This document shows, piece by piece, positions 14,401 to 27,954 of a stretch of 64,000 bases of DNA (its first letter is position 1; each line of letters starts with the position of its first letter). The position numbers were made by a program, and so were the translations under genes. Below the pieces are notes generated by a model. That model was not told the origin of the DNA. It worked only from the letters and a program-made list of their open reading frames with translations, and made no database searches. The stretch lies in assembly GCA_035582835.1 (NCBI GenBank), contig JAYKAV010002441.1, forward strand, positions 143,252 through 207,251, read 5' to 3'. This DNA comes from Phoebastria nigripes. Lineage: Eukaryota; Chordata; Aves; Procellariiformes; Diomedeidae.

Positions 14401-14894
14401 GCAACTTCCCTTCAGAGATGAAGGCTGATGTTAAGACTGTGGAGGTGTACAAGCAGGGAAAAAGGGAGAAAGAGGACTAATTAAAAGATGGCGTTCATAA
14501 CATTCAGTTTTGTCATTGTATACCATCTTCACTAAGATATTAAAGAACTCCAGACAGCTGGAGAGAAGCATTTGCCATTGCACAATACAAGTTAAAACCA
14601 AACAGAAAGTGGGGAACATATCCCTATGTTTCTTGGCTGAGCCTTATCTAGTCGGTTTTATAAATTTTTCTGACAGTCCCACTGCGGTTTTCCCTGATAA
14701 CTGCTGGGGCTGAGGAGACAACTGTTTATGGCCAGAAGGAAAAGAAACGGAGGACAGATCAGCACAAATGCTTACTCTGAAGGATTCTAACGAAGAGCAA
14801 CCCATTGTGCCTGGCCTTCATAGATGTTAGTGGGACAAAAAAACCCAGAAAATATCTTCTTGCTTATAATAGACTCTTGAATTTCCCCCTGAAG

Positions 14895-14990
14895 AACCAG
14901 ATTGGATTATTAGCATAATTAGATTACACATTGTATTGCTGTGCAGTTGGAAGTGCTTGGCATCCTTTCCTCTCATTAAAGAGGATTGCT
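14895..14990. promoter_or_regulatory. Candidate conserved regulatory block (homeodomain/POU-like motifs)
   Basis: Within 14,904-14,926 there are packed motifs: GGATTA (OTX-like), TTAGCATAATTAG (POU/homeobox-like) and AGATTA. Dense, overlapping homeodomain sites in a non-repeat setting are typical of developmental enhancers. This is based on motif content only. Confidence 0.25.
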
Positions 14991-15307
14991 CACAACTCAG
15001 CATGGCACCACTTTCAGCAAGGCCACCATTCTGGGGTATCCCAGTTCTTTGCGGATGCCTGACTGCTGGAAAGGGCTCAGGGAAGATTTAACTGAGCTGA
15101 TGCAAATGCTGAGCACATCTATGCTGTAGCCAGTCTGGCCACTGCCCAAGTCACTGGAAGAAGGGGGATGTGTTGCTCACAGGCAGAGCAGCCACTCAGC
15201 AGACAAAGGCAAAGCCTTTAAGAAGGTGTATGCATTGAGGAGAGTTGGGGCAGGATGCTGTGGCCCCGTGTTTTGCTCATATCCTCTTCTGCATGGTGGC
15301 TAATCAG

Positions 15308-15472
15308 CTGTACACAAATAATGGCAGTCTTTTGTGCACCTGCTCTGTGGTTAAGGATGGCCTTGGGGCATCACGCTACAAAGGGCAGGGACTCGTGAAA
15401 TGCTTCACAAGCAGCTCAGCCACCTGTTTAGAAGGGGCAGTACTTGAGATTGTAACCTACCTGCCACATAAG
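15308..15472 (+). other. Candidate exon, 165 bp, phase 0-0
   Basis: The acceptor-like 'ctaatcag' after a C/T-rich stretch opens a 55-codon frame (LYTNNGSLLCTCSVVKDGLG...) that ends at the near-perfect donor AAG|GTAAGTCC. No known domain. The acceptor is weak. Confidence 0.15.
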
Positions 15473-17448
15473 GTAAGTCCTCCAATTCCTCCTGACACTT
15501 TACTTATCACACTGTTGTCACCTCTTCACAACTGGCTTATCAGGATGAAGGACTTGGACAGCACTTCATCACACTTGATAATGATATTTATCACCCCATG
15601 TTGAGCACAACCAGGTCTGTTTGCTGAGTCAAAAGGAAAGCTATTCTCTTTTACTCTAAAGGACAATTATAAAATAAATGTTCAGGCAAAGGGAAGACTG
15701 GTTATTTGCACTGCATGAAGGTGGAGGACTCTGTCCTGCGTTTACTGGCAGCAGCTGGAGGTGTTGTTATTCCTCTTGGCAGGCAAGCTAAATTGTGAGC
15801 AAGCACAGGGATTTTCCCCAACTTAAGCAGGAATGGCTGGGTGCATCTGGTGTGACAGAGACACGTTTGAGGGAGAAACAAGAAACACTGTGCCCCAGGA
15901 CTCCCCGCCAAGACTGCTGAGAACCTATCAGCCCATCCCCATTTTTCTCATTCTTTGCTGCTCTCCCTACCAGGACTGTTAATCCCTGCAATTTCACTGG
16001 CCTTTTCTCACTACTCAGGCAGAGGTCTCTCTGCCAGAGGTAAGAGATGCTGTCTGGTATATCTCAGAAGCACTATGGGAGGAGTTCTTTTCAAAAGCAC
16101 CAACATGGGCCAATTTCGCCTAATCCATTAATCACAGTTTATCTCATTGAAATCGGGTGCAGAACTTCACCTGATTTCAGTAGGAACAAAGCAAAGGCAT
16201 TACTGAGAAGTTAAGCACCTTTGCGAAACCTATGCCCCATTTTACACAGTAGAAAAGGCCAAGCTCAGAAAGACAATACAAATTCCAGAGCGCCTGTGGA
16301 ACTCCTGGGGCAGATCCACCCTGTGTTTTTTCCATATGAAATAAACACCTGAGGTGAGATCCTAAAAGCCATTCCTGAAGACTGACCAGAAAAAGCAAGA
16401 GAGAACCCAAGTAGCAACCCTATCTCCCCTTGCCTGCCTCCCTTCAGAGGTCAAGTCCTGGGGGATGCTGGTTTGTTAACATTGCAAAAGGACAGGATGA
16501 AGGGCCACCCGTGTTAGATAACGGCATGCACGCATGGTTTGCTGTCTAGGTTTGCCCTTCCTCCCCACACCACCTCCTTACGCTAAACACAGTTGTGTGG
16601 CCTGAATTTCCCCAAAAGGTGTGCAGTGTAAAACTGCTAGCCCTTCCCTCAATCCACAGGCATGTGACTGACCTGTGTGACTGCATCCAAGGTCAGAAGA
16701 AAGTAGGGAAGCATTTTTAAAGTGTTATTAAGACATTTTAATAGGTTAATTACAAAGTAAGTTATTTCGACACACAAGGGCTGTTCTTAGTGACAACTGC
16801 TCTCCTGTTCACTGCTCTCATGCTACATTTCACCTTCAGCATCCTCTATGATTCCTTAAGCTCCATTAAAAGAGTTTAGTATGCATATATTACAGTTACA
16901 TTAGTCAAAAAGGGGATTTTTCATGTGCCTTTAAGGAAAAAGCATGTGCTGTTGTAAAAAAGTGTATGTTCAAGGGACTAACTGGTATTAAAAAAGATAA
17001 GGGGACGTTCTTGAAAAATTACGTGAAGTAAAGCATGAGACAAAAGTTCGTACTTAAAACAGTAACTGTGTGCATAAAAATCTGAATTGTTACTTTATAT
17101 TCAGCTCATTCATGGATGCCTAGTGCAAAAAGTAACCTACGAAAAGGGTGGGTCTTCTTGAGACCGTACTGCTTTGAAGACACAGAACAGTATGACTAAA
17201 ATGAAGCGATCCTGCAGAAAAACATTTATGCATATTGCCAGATATATTTAGGATCTTGAAACAGTTGAATTAAGAAGCCTAAATAACAAGGTTCACTGTT
17301 TCTCACAAACTCACCAGTTGTGCTAGGAAAATACTTTCTCATTTGTTTTTTTTTTCCTCTCTTCTTCCCTTGGGTCATAGATATAAGAAAACTTCACCTC
17401 CTTTCCTCTGCCCCACTTCCAATCCCTATCTTAGCAACACTGCCTTAG

Positions 17449-17463
17449 GAGAAGAAAGTAAAG
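17449..17463 (+). other. Candidate 15-nt microexon (or 29-nt exon from 17,435)
   Basis: A strong C/T-rich tract (about 17,395-17,434) ends in CTTAG at 17,434 and again in CTTAG at 17,448. The purine-rich GAGAAGAAAGTAAAG follows and then the near-perfect donor GTAAGTCC. From 17,449 the exon is 15 nt, a multiple of three. A TGC lies just before the second acceptor, as near many neuronal microexons. No flanking exon could be identified, so this is a signal-level observation only. Confidence 0.2.
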
Positions 17464-20400
17464 GTAAGTCCAAAAAAGACAAGAGAAATCTTCTGCCTGT
17501 CCTTGAAGTGTGCTGCTGACCCTGCCTGCCTGCCCAAGTGTTTTCATCCACTCCTGCTGAAGCTGAAGCTGACAGTGGTACGAAACAACTGACTTTCTTC
17601 TATCACCTTATTTTCCTCCTTGCTCATTTTACAATTCCCATCTGCCTTAGACCGTACACTTTGATGATGGAGTGTCTGCTTAAAAGCAAACACCACTTGG
17701 AACTGCAAGGGAAGCAAAAGTGACTGACTGAAGCACGGCACCACCTCCCAGTGAATGGGGTGGGAGACAGGAATGGTCTAAATCTTTGTGTCTCAGAAGG
17801 ACATCCACAAGGACAGACTCTGATCTATATTCCTCAAAATGTCTCCCTTGCTTTGAAGGTCCTTTCAACAAGGCAGAGGTAATCGAGGAGCCTCTGAAAC
17901 TTCCATGCTTCAGTGCTGGTACGTAAGCAGCTTTTGTAAATGATTTTATTATTTCTTCTGGCACACTTGTATTCAAATCCTTTACCTGGAAGGAGGTGAG
18001 CTATCTTTTAACACACTTTCAAATCTTGCACAACAAGGGGCACATACACCTCTCCTGACCAGGAGGAAGCACAGAGCTCAGCTCCAACTTGTGCTAGCTG
18101 ATACGCAGACACTTGTGAGTATCTCCCTCCTCTAGGTTAACAAGATAACGGAAGCATTTGCTCCCTGATTTTCTATCCAATGATTTTCAATGGGAAATGC
18201 TTTTGTAAATTTGTAAATGAACCACAATCTTGAAATGCAAAAAGGTATAGTCTGTGCTGACAACAAAGGCTGGCTGTGATCCGGCTGCCTTGCCTGAAAG
18301 TTCCCTGGAGAGGACCATCCTGTATGAATGAAAAGCCTGGTAATTTGGTTTGATAGCTCAGCATGGTATTTTGTGCTTTCACTTAGCTTCTTCCAGAGTC
18401 AGACACACTATAGTAAGAAAATATGATATGGACAATGACAAGAAAGCTAAAGATGCTCATGGAAGAGATTCCAGGGGATTAAAAGGTTGCATCAAGCCAT
18501 CCAGACAACCTTCCACCTCTCCTTTGCTTGAGCCCTCTGACAGCAATTGGAAGTATTTTTGAAGTTTCTAAATATTTCAGTGTCTGATTGGCAGCATCGT
18601 TCTTGCCTGTTTGATCTTCACAAGACATGGGAACATGAGCCTCACTAAAAGTGATACTCTGAATATGGCAAAAAGATGTTTAACTCTGGTGTTACCCAAA
18701 TTCAGCAAACTTCTCCTTCTTGTTGGATGAAGCACTGCTACCAAGCTCCTCCCAGAGCTCTCCAGTACACCACCATTCCCCATGTCTTTCTGGAAAAGGT
18801 AGCCAAAAGAGACCCAGCGTACCACACCCAATCTGCAAAAAGTACTGTTCCCACCAGCCCATCGAGTCTCATTTTAGAAGACCAAATTTGCTTGACAGAG
18901 GTCTCTAAGTGTATATAACTTTATGTCTCTTGCACTGCTTAAGCTGTTATCTTACTATGAATCTTAGTACTGGCAGTTCCTTTCATCTCCTTTAGACCCT
19001 GTTATCACTGTAACTTATTTTATGCTGCCTCTCACACATTGAACAATCCTCCAATGGTACAATAGCCAAAACACTCTTCCCTTCAAAAGCTCCTGGAAAT
19101 TTCCAAAGATTCCTGCCACAATAGTCCCTCATTCCACCAAAGCAATCCNCAACCAAAAACCACTTCTGCAATGGCCGTTTGAAATAAAGACATATTTCAC
19201 TGATGTTTCTGCCTGTCCTGTGTGAACCTTTAGTGCTGGTAAGCACCATGGCATGGTGATAACACATATTTTCCCATGTTCTGTCTGGGAAGCAGCTGCA
19301 ATGTACCTACACACCATGCAAACATGCAAAATACCACCTTTAGCCTCAGTTGGCCCTGAACCCTCCTCACTTACAAACCCAGAACAGTATACATCACATA
19401 ATGTGCATTCTGCCATGCAGAGGGGATGCGTATTTGCTCATACAACAAAGGACATCTACATTTTGGTGACATGATGGACAGACTTCCAGTTATGTGGCAG
19501 GATATGATCCTCTTGTAAGCAACACTAAGCTGCTCATGCTAATAACTTGTCTCACCTCTTCCCATTGTATTCTTACCCCTGTCACATTTTGGATGCATAT
19601 CTGGGCATGTGAAAGACCGCACAAGCACCTCCTGTCACCTAAATCAAAAGATTGAAGGGGCAGACATGCACACAGAACAGAGGGATGGGATCCCTGCATT
19701 TTGTTGTATGACCAGTGTGCTTTGAGATGTGTGACAGGGAAAGAGCCTGTGGTCCCTGTGGGCAGGGTGCAAATTGCCAGAGCCATTCACCCATTGAAGG
19801 GGAGATGTTGGCTGTACAGTGCCGTGAGTGCCTCCAAAGGAGGCATCACACCCCACTCTTGCTTGAACCACCTGTGCGTGCAGGCCAATCTTGACCATTT
19901 CCCCTGGTTAATCAGAAATGTTCAAGCTCTCCCTATTCAATCCACTTGACCTGCCGTGAACCCCATCTTTTGCAGAAAGGGTCAGCTGTAGGCTAAGTAA
20001 ACTATACGAGCAACTGCTGTAACTGTTGATGGCATTTAGTCAACTCTGAATTCATAAGAGACTTAAGGGCCCTTTCAAAACTGCTCCACTCCCCTGGAAG
20101 CAGGCACNGGGAAAGCACCGCTCTTGATCTGCCAGGAACAGGTGTCATATTTGTTGAAAACAACTCAAAGGCAAAAGATCTGCTAACATTCTTGCACAAA
20201 TCCAACAGTTTGCTCCGACAGACTATAAAACCCTTCGGGGGCGGGGGGGAGGGAAGTAACCCAACCCTACAGGCAATTAAGTCCTGCCTAAGGAGACATT
20301 TCCATTGATGCATTTTTTGAGTGATGTAAGAATAAGAGAACATTGAACAATTTAATGGACTTTACAATTCATAGGTGTAAATCTAGTGTAGTAATCAGGT

Positions 20401-23400
20401 CATAAATCCTGGGGGCACATGGAGAGCAACTAAGAAAACATGTTCCACATGAAGAGTCCAAACTCACCTGCTACAACAAAGTGCAGGAGGTTTTATCTTT
20501 AAGGTCACCTCAATGACAAGTTATTCTGTTCTATTTAAAAATACCCTGTTTGTTCCTAACCAGAAATAAAACCTTCTGCAAGACATATGCTTTTAGTATG
20601 CCTTAAATTAGAGGAAAATCTTCATGTACATTAAGACTACTTTGTGAACACCCAGAAATCAAGTGTGTAGATGTCAGTGGTCTCTGTATGGTCAAGTTTA
20701 GCCCTCCAAAACCAAAATGTGCAGCTCTCAGGCATGCTAGTAAGAGCTGAAAATGCTGTATGCAAAAGCAGAACATGACCCAGAAGCTGTAAAGGTAATA
20801 CTATGGANTAAAATCAGGTTTATAATATTAAACACATGCAACCAAATGATTAGTGAAAAACCCAAAGGCAAAAGCTTTTGTCTTGACCTATTTTTGTTCT
20901 CAAATGTATTTCAAGAACTCCTCCTGGCTGTATCTTTAAGTAAATTTAGAGATCTTAGCCATGTGCCATAGCTCTGGGTGTCCTATTTCAAAGAACAATA
21001 CAAAATGTGCATGACAGGACTTGTGTTGAAAGTACCCCAACAGCAATTCCCACCTCTAAATGGTGCATAATACTGTATTTTAACAAAGCTTTCCCCCTGG
21101 ATTGAATAAGACAGAGGTAATGAGCAGGAATTATCTGAGAGGTCTGTCTCATTGTCTAACATAATGATAATATTTTGCCGCTAAATTGTGCTCCACCATA
21201 ATACCGAAAATCTCCAGTGCATGTTCACCATTTGCGCTATGTGACAAGTTGCCTTCCGTTCATGTAGCCTTCCATCAGGAGCATGGTGTGATTCTATCCG
21301 TTTGAGGGACACTTGCAATGACAAGACAAACTAGTATTTCACTGAAAGAATGCAAAGAAGGTGCACACCAGGTTAATTTTGAATTCTTCATGAAAAGCTT
21401 TAGGTTTGCTTTCATTTCAGACTGTGGTCACTGGCTTTGCAGCATTTTTCCCTATCCCAGGTTTACAGTCATGACTCCCCCAAGAGGCTCCCCATGTTGC
21501 GCTGAAGGCTCTTCAGGTGCTGAAGGACATATATAGCTTAGTTATCTCAGGGCCCTCAGGTGTATTAGATGCCAAACTCATCTCTTCTAAACCTGCCATG
21601 CAAAGCCTGTGCATCACTTTTCTTGGGGTCTCCCATTGCATAGGGGGCTGTTTGGGGGTGGGGTGGGAGTGACCATGCTGTGTCCCACTCTCTGCAAGCA
21701 CTGAGAAACATCAGCAAGCTCATACATGGTCTGCCTGCAATTAAAGATCAGCCATCATGGTCAGTGACTTTTCTTGCTCAAGTCAGATTCTGCAGTAGAT
21801 GATGTTGGATTAATTACAGCAATACATAATTACAGCAGCATGCCAAGTTGGCCAAATGTAAACTCCTTCTGCTGCAGTGTCTCTTCTGTATCTGTGTGTT
21901 TCCGTAAACTCCAATCAAGCCATTAACACAGAAGAGATAGGCTGATTAAAAAAAAAAACCAGTAACTCACATGGGATTTCCATCATAAAATATGCAGTGC
22001 CATGCAAATATCTGAACACGCTGAGATGAGAGCCCCTATCACTTGATTAGTAAGAACAGGTTAGCAGCTGGGACTGCAGGAAAATGAGGCATGACTCAGC
22101 AAGTACTGATTTTCTCCCCCCATCAAGCCTGTGTTCATTTAAGTTTTTTTAAGGACTGTCTGGCATTTTGGTGAAGAAAGAAGTATAGGAAATTTAGATT
22201 AGTAAGAAAGACCACTAACAGCACACAGAATAGTCACAGTAGTGATAGATAAAAAGACAACACAATTTTACTATTCTCCAAGCCACGAAAGGCACCTAGT
22301 TAAGTTTTTCATTTCGTTCTTGCTACTGAATTAAAAGTGGGATACACAAAAAGAGATTTGGTTTTGCTTTTGCAGAACCTCATGGATCAGATTTTAGTTT
22401 TTAAAAATCAAAACTGAAGTATCTCTCATCTTGCCTCCTCCCTAACCAAGCTCCTGAAGTTGATGAGGTTCAGACAGACGTCACTTATTTTTACTTATTT
22501 CACTATCAAAGTAATTTAAAAATTATTTGGGACTTGCAAAGACTAAGCAATTGGGATGCTGCTATACAAGAAAGTCAGATTGCCGATCACTCTATTTCTT
22601 AAGTTTGCCAGAGTCCCTGAGAAAAAGGGCATCCGAGATATGTATTTCTAGATTTATTTAATCTGTAACTAGTAAAATAAAAATGTTCCAGAAAACATGT
22701 GTTTTCTAAGTCCTAACCTTTATCAAAAAAGAAAGAAAAAAGATGGCAAGCTGTGCAGGAAGAGAGCAAACTGTTTTGTGTTTGCACAATACAAAACACA
22801 TTTCTTTGAGCCTAACAAAAACATAGTATAATTTCCTCTGACAGGTTTTATCTTGCATTTTCCCATATATGTAAGCTGATTTTTTTTCCTTTTATCTAAT
22901 CAAACAAAATTATTATTTTTTTAAGCTTAGAATAGGCCTTCTTCTGGGAATTGGAGCTGAACAATGTAAGTGGCACACAGCACCATAAAGGCACAGGGTA
23001 GTAACAACAAAATACCCAGAGAAATGCAACAGGTGATATTCCGGTCACAGTGGAGTTGACGAGGTATCTGCCATTAATTGAACTAGGGTGAGGGCTTTAT
23101 CTAGTGTTTCTGCTGGTCTCCAGGGTTGTGCAGCAGGTCATAGGCACAAGAGTTGATAAGCAGGGAAGCTGGGCAGGTTCCTCTGGCTCTGGGCTCACCT
23201 GTTTCTTGCCTCTCTTCCTCTTCAAAATGAAATGACGATATTTTTAGGAGGAGGAGAAAAAAAACCTGATACAGTATTTTGCTTTTAAAACCTGCTTTCT
23301 AAGCACTCAGTCCTGAAGTTCCCATTCTCAACTTCATACAAACAGACATGGAAGTCCAGGGGACAAGAACGAGAGGCTCAGGCTTGGCACAGGTTTGCAT

Positions 23401-24908
23401 TTAGTTTGGGACTGAAAAGATACCCTAGCACTTAAGTTCTCCCAAATAACAAAGACCATTAGCTTTAATTTTATTTTCTTCCCTCATCCAACAGCTACAG
23501 CTACTGTCCTCGCTATATTTAGTTGCCTTTATCTTCTGTCATAAAAGGCACATCAAGATGGAGAAGGGCCTCTCTCAATCTCAGACATTTTTAGAGCAGG
23601 ACTGTGCTATCATCGTGCCTTGCTGATAATCCTCCAATCTATTTCTTGCAGCACTGTTAATGGAACAGCATCCTATTTGTATGAGGGCAGTTTTCCACAA
23701 AAGCAGGATCTACCCTCTGGGATTCATATGCTTTCGCTTTAATTAAAAAGAAATCCCATTAAAACTTGCCACTGCCACAAGTGAATCAAATTAATTAAAA
23801 AAAAAAAAATTAGAAGACGGGAACAAAACTGTTTTCAGGAGGCAACAATTGCAGCTTAAATCTGTACACTTTTAATAGTATAAATTAAAACTTACAACTT
23901 AGAAGTATCTTCCTCAGGTCTGAGGAAATCCACTGAAGTGGTGTAACCATGAGTAACACTGTGCCCACTAAATCTACCCCAGGGAAAGGAACGCTGCTTA
24001 TTTTTAGGTCCAATTCACTCAGAACTGCACACATGCTAACGATGGTCATAAAAATTTTACTTCAGATGCAGAAACTGTTTAAATATTTACTTCCTTAAAA
24101 AAAAAAAAGAAAGAACAAACCCAAAAGCAGAATAAAATTGCTCTACTTACAAATGAAATCACATTTGGGACATCTTTGTTTTAAAGCTTTCAATAACTGA
24201 GGCAGGATGTGTTTGCTTTCAATTTCCTACCATTAAGGAATATGGGTTTGACCTACCATTGCAGATGAACTTTGCAAGGGTGTGCAACTGAACTAGGTGA
24301 ACGATGGCAGAAGATTAGACACAAATTAAGTTCCCACTGGCTCTTCTGATTGCTCGGTCCTTCACCTGTGGCTGAAGAGCCAAAGAGATTGCAGAGAGAG
24401 GGAGAACAAAAGGATGGATGGCCAGGCTCTGCTTTGACGGCTCTGTGCGACTGCACAGCTGGTAGTTGCAAGAGGCTGGGGAAGGAAAGCATTGCACTAG
24501 CAATAAAACAGCAGTTTTCAAAGAGCATCTGATGGTCAGGTTGGGGTGTGAACCTCTGCGCTCACTGGGGCAGTGAGCCTTTCGGGTAAGTGAGCACAAG
24601 AAGTCTGCCCGGGGCCGAAGCGAGATGGAGAACCCAGACACGTCCCTGGGGAGGAAGGCTCACTTTCCGCTTGGCCCGCCCCACCCCAGCCCCAGCAGCC
24701 ATCAGGGATGTGGGAGAAGGTTTGCAGGGTTCCCACCAGGGCCCAGCCCAGCGTGAGGTCACGACAGGCTGGGAAGAGGCTTTCTTTTGGGTCCGAGGGC
24801 AAACTGAAACGTGGGCACATCTGCACAGGGCTTCGACCCCTCAGCCACTGGTTCCTTGCTCGTTCCTCCAGCTGCGATGCTGGCTGTGCCACCTCAGCTG
24901 CAGCCTTG

Positions 24909-24995
24909 GTGCAGGGCAAGATACTAACTTAATTAAGCAATGCCTTGACAGCCATACCTTCAGTGCAGAACATGATATTAACTTAATTAAGCAAT
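24909..24995 (+). repeat. 54-bp tandem duplication (about 1.6 copies) carrying CTTAATTAAG palindromes
   Basis: The 33 bases from 24,909 recur 54 bases downstream at 24,963 with four differences. The inner 21 bases (24,921-24,941 and 24,975-24,995) differ by one base. Each copy contains the perfect 10-bp palindrome CTTAATTAAG. It may be a simple duplication or a pair of homeodomain-type binding sites. Confidence 0.85.
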
Positions 24996-27109
24996 AAATA
25001 ACTAAAACAGATGAAAGCTCTGACAGTGGTCCAAGCTCTGTTGCGTTATGAAGCAGCTGAATAAGCTCCCCCCTAACTTTTGTCATGGAGGAGAGAGGAC
25101 ATAGCAGGGGTGGGGGCTGTGGGAGTAACCTCTTCCTTTGCATTACTGGAAGTGGATGTTTGGAGCAGGAAGATGCTGTTTGCACCGTGGCAGAGACTAA
25201 AACCTCTGGTTGTGGTTTCTGAGCTGGCTCCAGATTTTTCCAACTCAAATGTCAACTCTCATTTACATTTCCACATCCCCCTTGAAACTCTTACACACCA
25301 TGACCATGGCTTCATCACTCCTTGCTCTGCTGAGGTAGCCAAAGTATTGCCAACCAGCCCTATTTCCAAACTTTGTTGGCCTCTTCCAGTGAGGAAAAAG
25401 CCACCGTGGGAGCACTCCATGCAGGATATATGTGGGGAGTGATTTGGTAACACAGTGGAAGAAAAAAACCAAGTAGGAGAGGGTGCTACCTCCAATTTTT
25501 GTCTTGGCTAAATATGAAGTGCTCTTCAGATTAGCCAGAGGTCTTAAAGACTCCAAACTTTATGACAGTCTCATCTGAAAGTTTGCCCAGCTATCCTTAC
25601 CTTCAGATGGAAATCTTCTTTTTGCCTCTCTTTTCCAAAACCTATGCAAACTACTGTTCCTTAACACACCACTGAAAATAAGCAAATGCTGGCAAAAAGC
25701 CTCAGTACCAACCCACTGTGGAAAGCGGAAGGCTGCAGACCTCTCACTCTGCCTCTCCCACATCTGTCAATGCATGCTGAAACCTCCCACATTTTAGGAA
25801 AGCTCCCACCCACTTGGAAAAAAAAATCATAAAATATGGACTGCCTGCTCTCACCTTCCTCGGCATGTCTGATTTTGCATCCTTATTCCTGAACATATTC
25901 ATGGTCAAAACCTGACCATGACACTGTAACATACAGCATTTGTTAGAATCCCTCTAGAGCTCGGCTCTTGAGGTGAAACAGACTCGCGGTTGCCTCCCTT
26001 ATGGGGTAAACAGCATAAAAACCAGAATTCCAGCAGGACAGTGGTTTTCCATGTGTACTATCACTGTTGCAGCAGCATTCATGACAAAATAGGACAATTA
26101 TGTTAGATCTGCTCTTGTCAGTGCCTCCCTGACGGGGCTGCTCATCAAGTTTGGGTGGTGAGGCTGGGCGCTGGCTGGGGTCACGGCAGCACAACCAACG
26201 GCAAAATTTGACCTGAAGAATCTTTATTATAAATGGCAAAGGATCCTGTCTGCTCCACAAGACCCAGAGAGTGCTTGAAGGGCAAAGAGAAGTACCTGTA
26301 AACTTATAAAACTGACAGAGCAACAGCAAGGATTCCTGTTGGTTCTCAGAGCACTGTCTCCGTTTATGGCACACCACGGCTCTCTCCTTTCTGACCTTGC
26401 ATAAAGGCAGCATTAGAGAGGGAGAGAGGAAAGCAGGGGGGTCTGTTCATGCTTGCCAGAAGGCACAATCAGAGTCCTATGAACAGCAAAAGAAACATGT
26501 TATTATCACTCATTAACAGATTAGGAGACATACATGATCGTTTCTGCAGAGAATGTGGATTATGGAGCATCTGTTGATCTGTTTCACCCTGGGTAGCACA
26601 AGTGAGCATTTCTGATAGGCGTAAGGCTGGACAGCATGCTCAGGCTGCATTTCTTGACTGCCTTGCTCCCCATGGAGACGCAGCTCATCTGGGGTGCGTG
26701 ACGTTCCCTCCCATCCTGTGCAAGTAATTTTTCATTGCTATCAAGCTATCCCTTGACTGCTTGAGATGAAAAAAGGTGCTTGGGGAAGAAGGTGTGAGCT
26801 TCAATCCCAAGGATTAAAACTTGGCCAATGCTGGACCTGAGGGATAAGTTTTAAATGTGCACAGAAGTGTAAGGAAGCACAACCTCAGTCAAGATTTTAT
26901 TTTCTGCCTTTCTGCAGATGAAGAACCAACAATTGCAAAGCACGTTTTGAGAAGAGCTGGCTGTTAACAACTCATTGCTCTCTTTCAAAACGTTGACGTG
27001 AGCATGAAGGCATTTCTGTCCTGCTAATGCCTTTCTCTTAGACTTTCTCCTTCCTTCTGTCACCCAGCTGTTCAAGTCTACCCCTATACTGATATTTCAG
27101 TGATGTCCT

Positions 27110-27210
27110 AGTTTTAAGCAGTGTGTACAGGTGAGTTAATTCAGACCCAGAGACCTCAGGCAGCTTGCCAAAGTCATGCTAATTAGTTGGCTGAGCAATT
27201 TATAGTAGCA
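27110..27210 (-). mobile_element. MIR-like SINE fragment, antisense
   Basis: The plus strand carries 'gacctcaggcagcttgcc' followed by 'aaagtcatgctaattagttgg'. This resembles the reverse complement of the MIR core ('aacttgcccaaggtcacacagctagtaagtgg'). The fragment is short and diverged, so the call is tentative. Confidence 0.4.
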
Positions 27211-27954
27211 CTTACAGACTTAAGTTGTATCAACAAAAACATGTATGCTGCCACGTGAAGCTGGAGGGTGTACACGGTAAGAAATCAGTGTGTAAAAAAG
27301 AGCAACAGAAGATAATTCACTGATCAGAAAGACTCCAAGTTAACAGTGACCAGACCAAATCAAGGTTTTATTACAGATGGATTCTGACCACAATGCTCTT
27401 TACCAACTGAGCTAGGGAGAATAATTTGAAATTCAAGTGAACACAAACTCAGATCTGATTTCAAGGAGAATTCCCATATGGAAAAATGTGAAGAACTGCT
27501 GGCAAGTAACGGATGTATCGAGGGCTAGTAAGATTCTGAGCTGGAAAATGTATGCATGACAATGGTGAAACTTCCAAACCGCAGAGGATTAAATCTAATT
27601 GGATTTGAAGTTGCTGGTAAAAAGCCTTAAGTTTCAAGGCAAATGAAACCGTATTTTAGTAGAATCCTCTCCATCATTGCATTATTTCCCTAACTGAGAT
27701 AACCGCCNAAGCTACAACATGTTTATGAGCCCTTACTGATTCAAACTTGTGTCGTTCACTGCTGTACCCCTGGGATTTCAATCGCTTTTCTGCAGTGCTG
27801 TCCCACATATTTTCCATTTAGCTTCTGTTGACAGATGTCAACCTTTAAGATTTTTTTCCCCTTCATGTTCAATACTGTCCCAGTTATGCATCACTAGGGA
27901 AATTTCAAAAATTTTCCAGCGAGTTGTCTTAATTGACTAAAAAATAGTCAGGGT

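Larger units (their letters stand above)
8446..27109. other. Noncoding stretch, centre-left
   Basis: It holds the exon-like signals at 15.3 and 17.4 kb, the regulatory-like block at 14.9 kb, the CA-rich stretch and the 54-bp duplication. Two GC-richer, C-biased patches (about 9,240-9,460 and 24,540-24,900) have longer chance ORFs without domains. The rest shows nothing recognisable. Confidence 0.6.

Noticed and set aside
17680..17976. Minus-strand frame after a CTTCCAG acceptor-like site near 17,990
   Set aside because: The frame looks protein-like at first, but no suitable donor closes it and it runs to a stop in a pyrimidine-rich tract.
25943..26413. 156-codon minus-strand ORF
   Set aside because: No recognisable domain, no clear splice context, and Cys/Ser-rich composition typical of chance frames.
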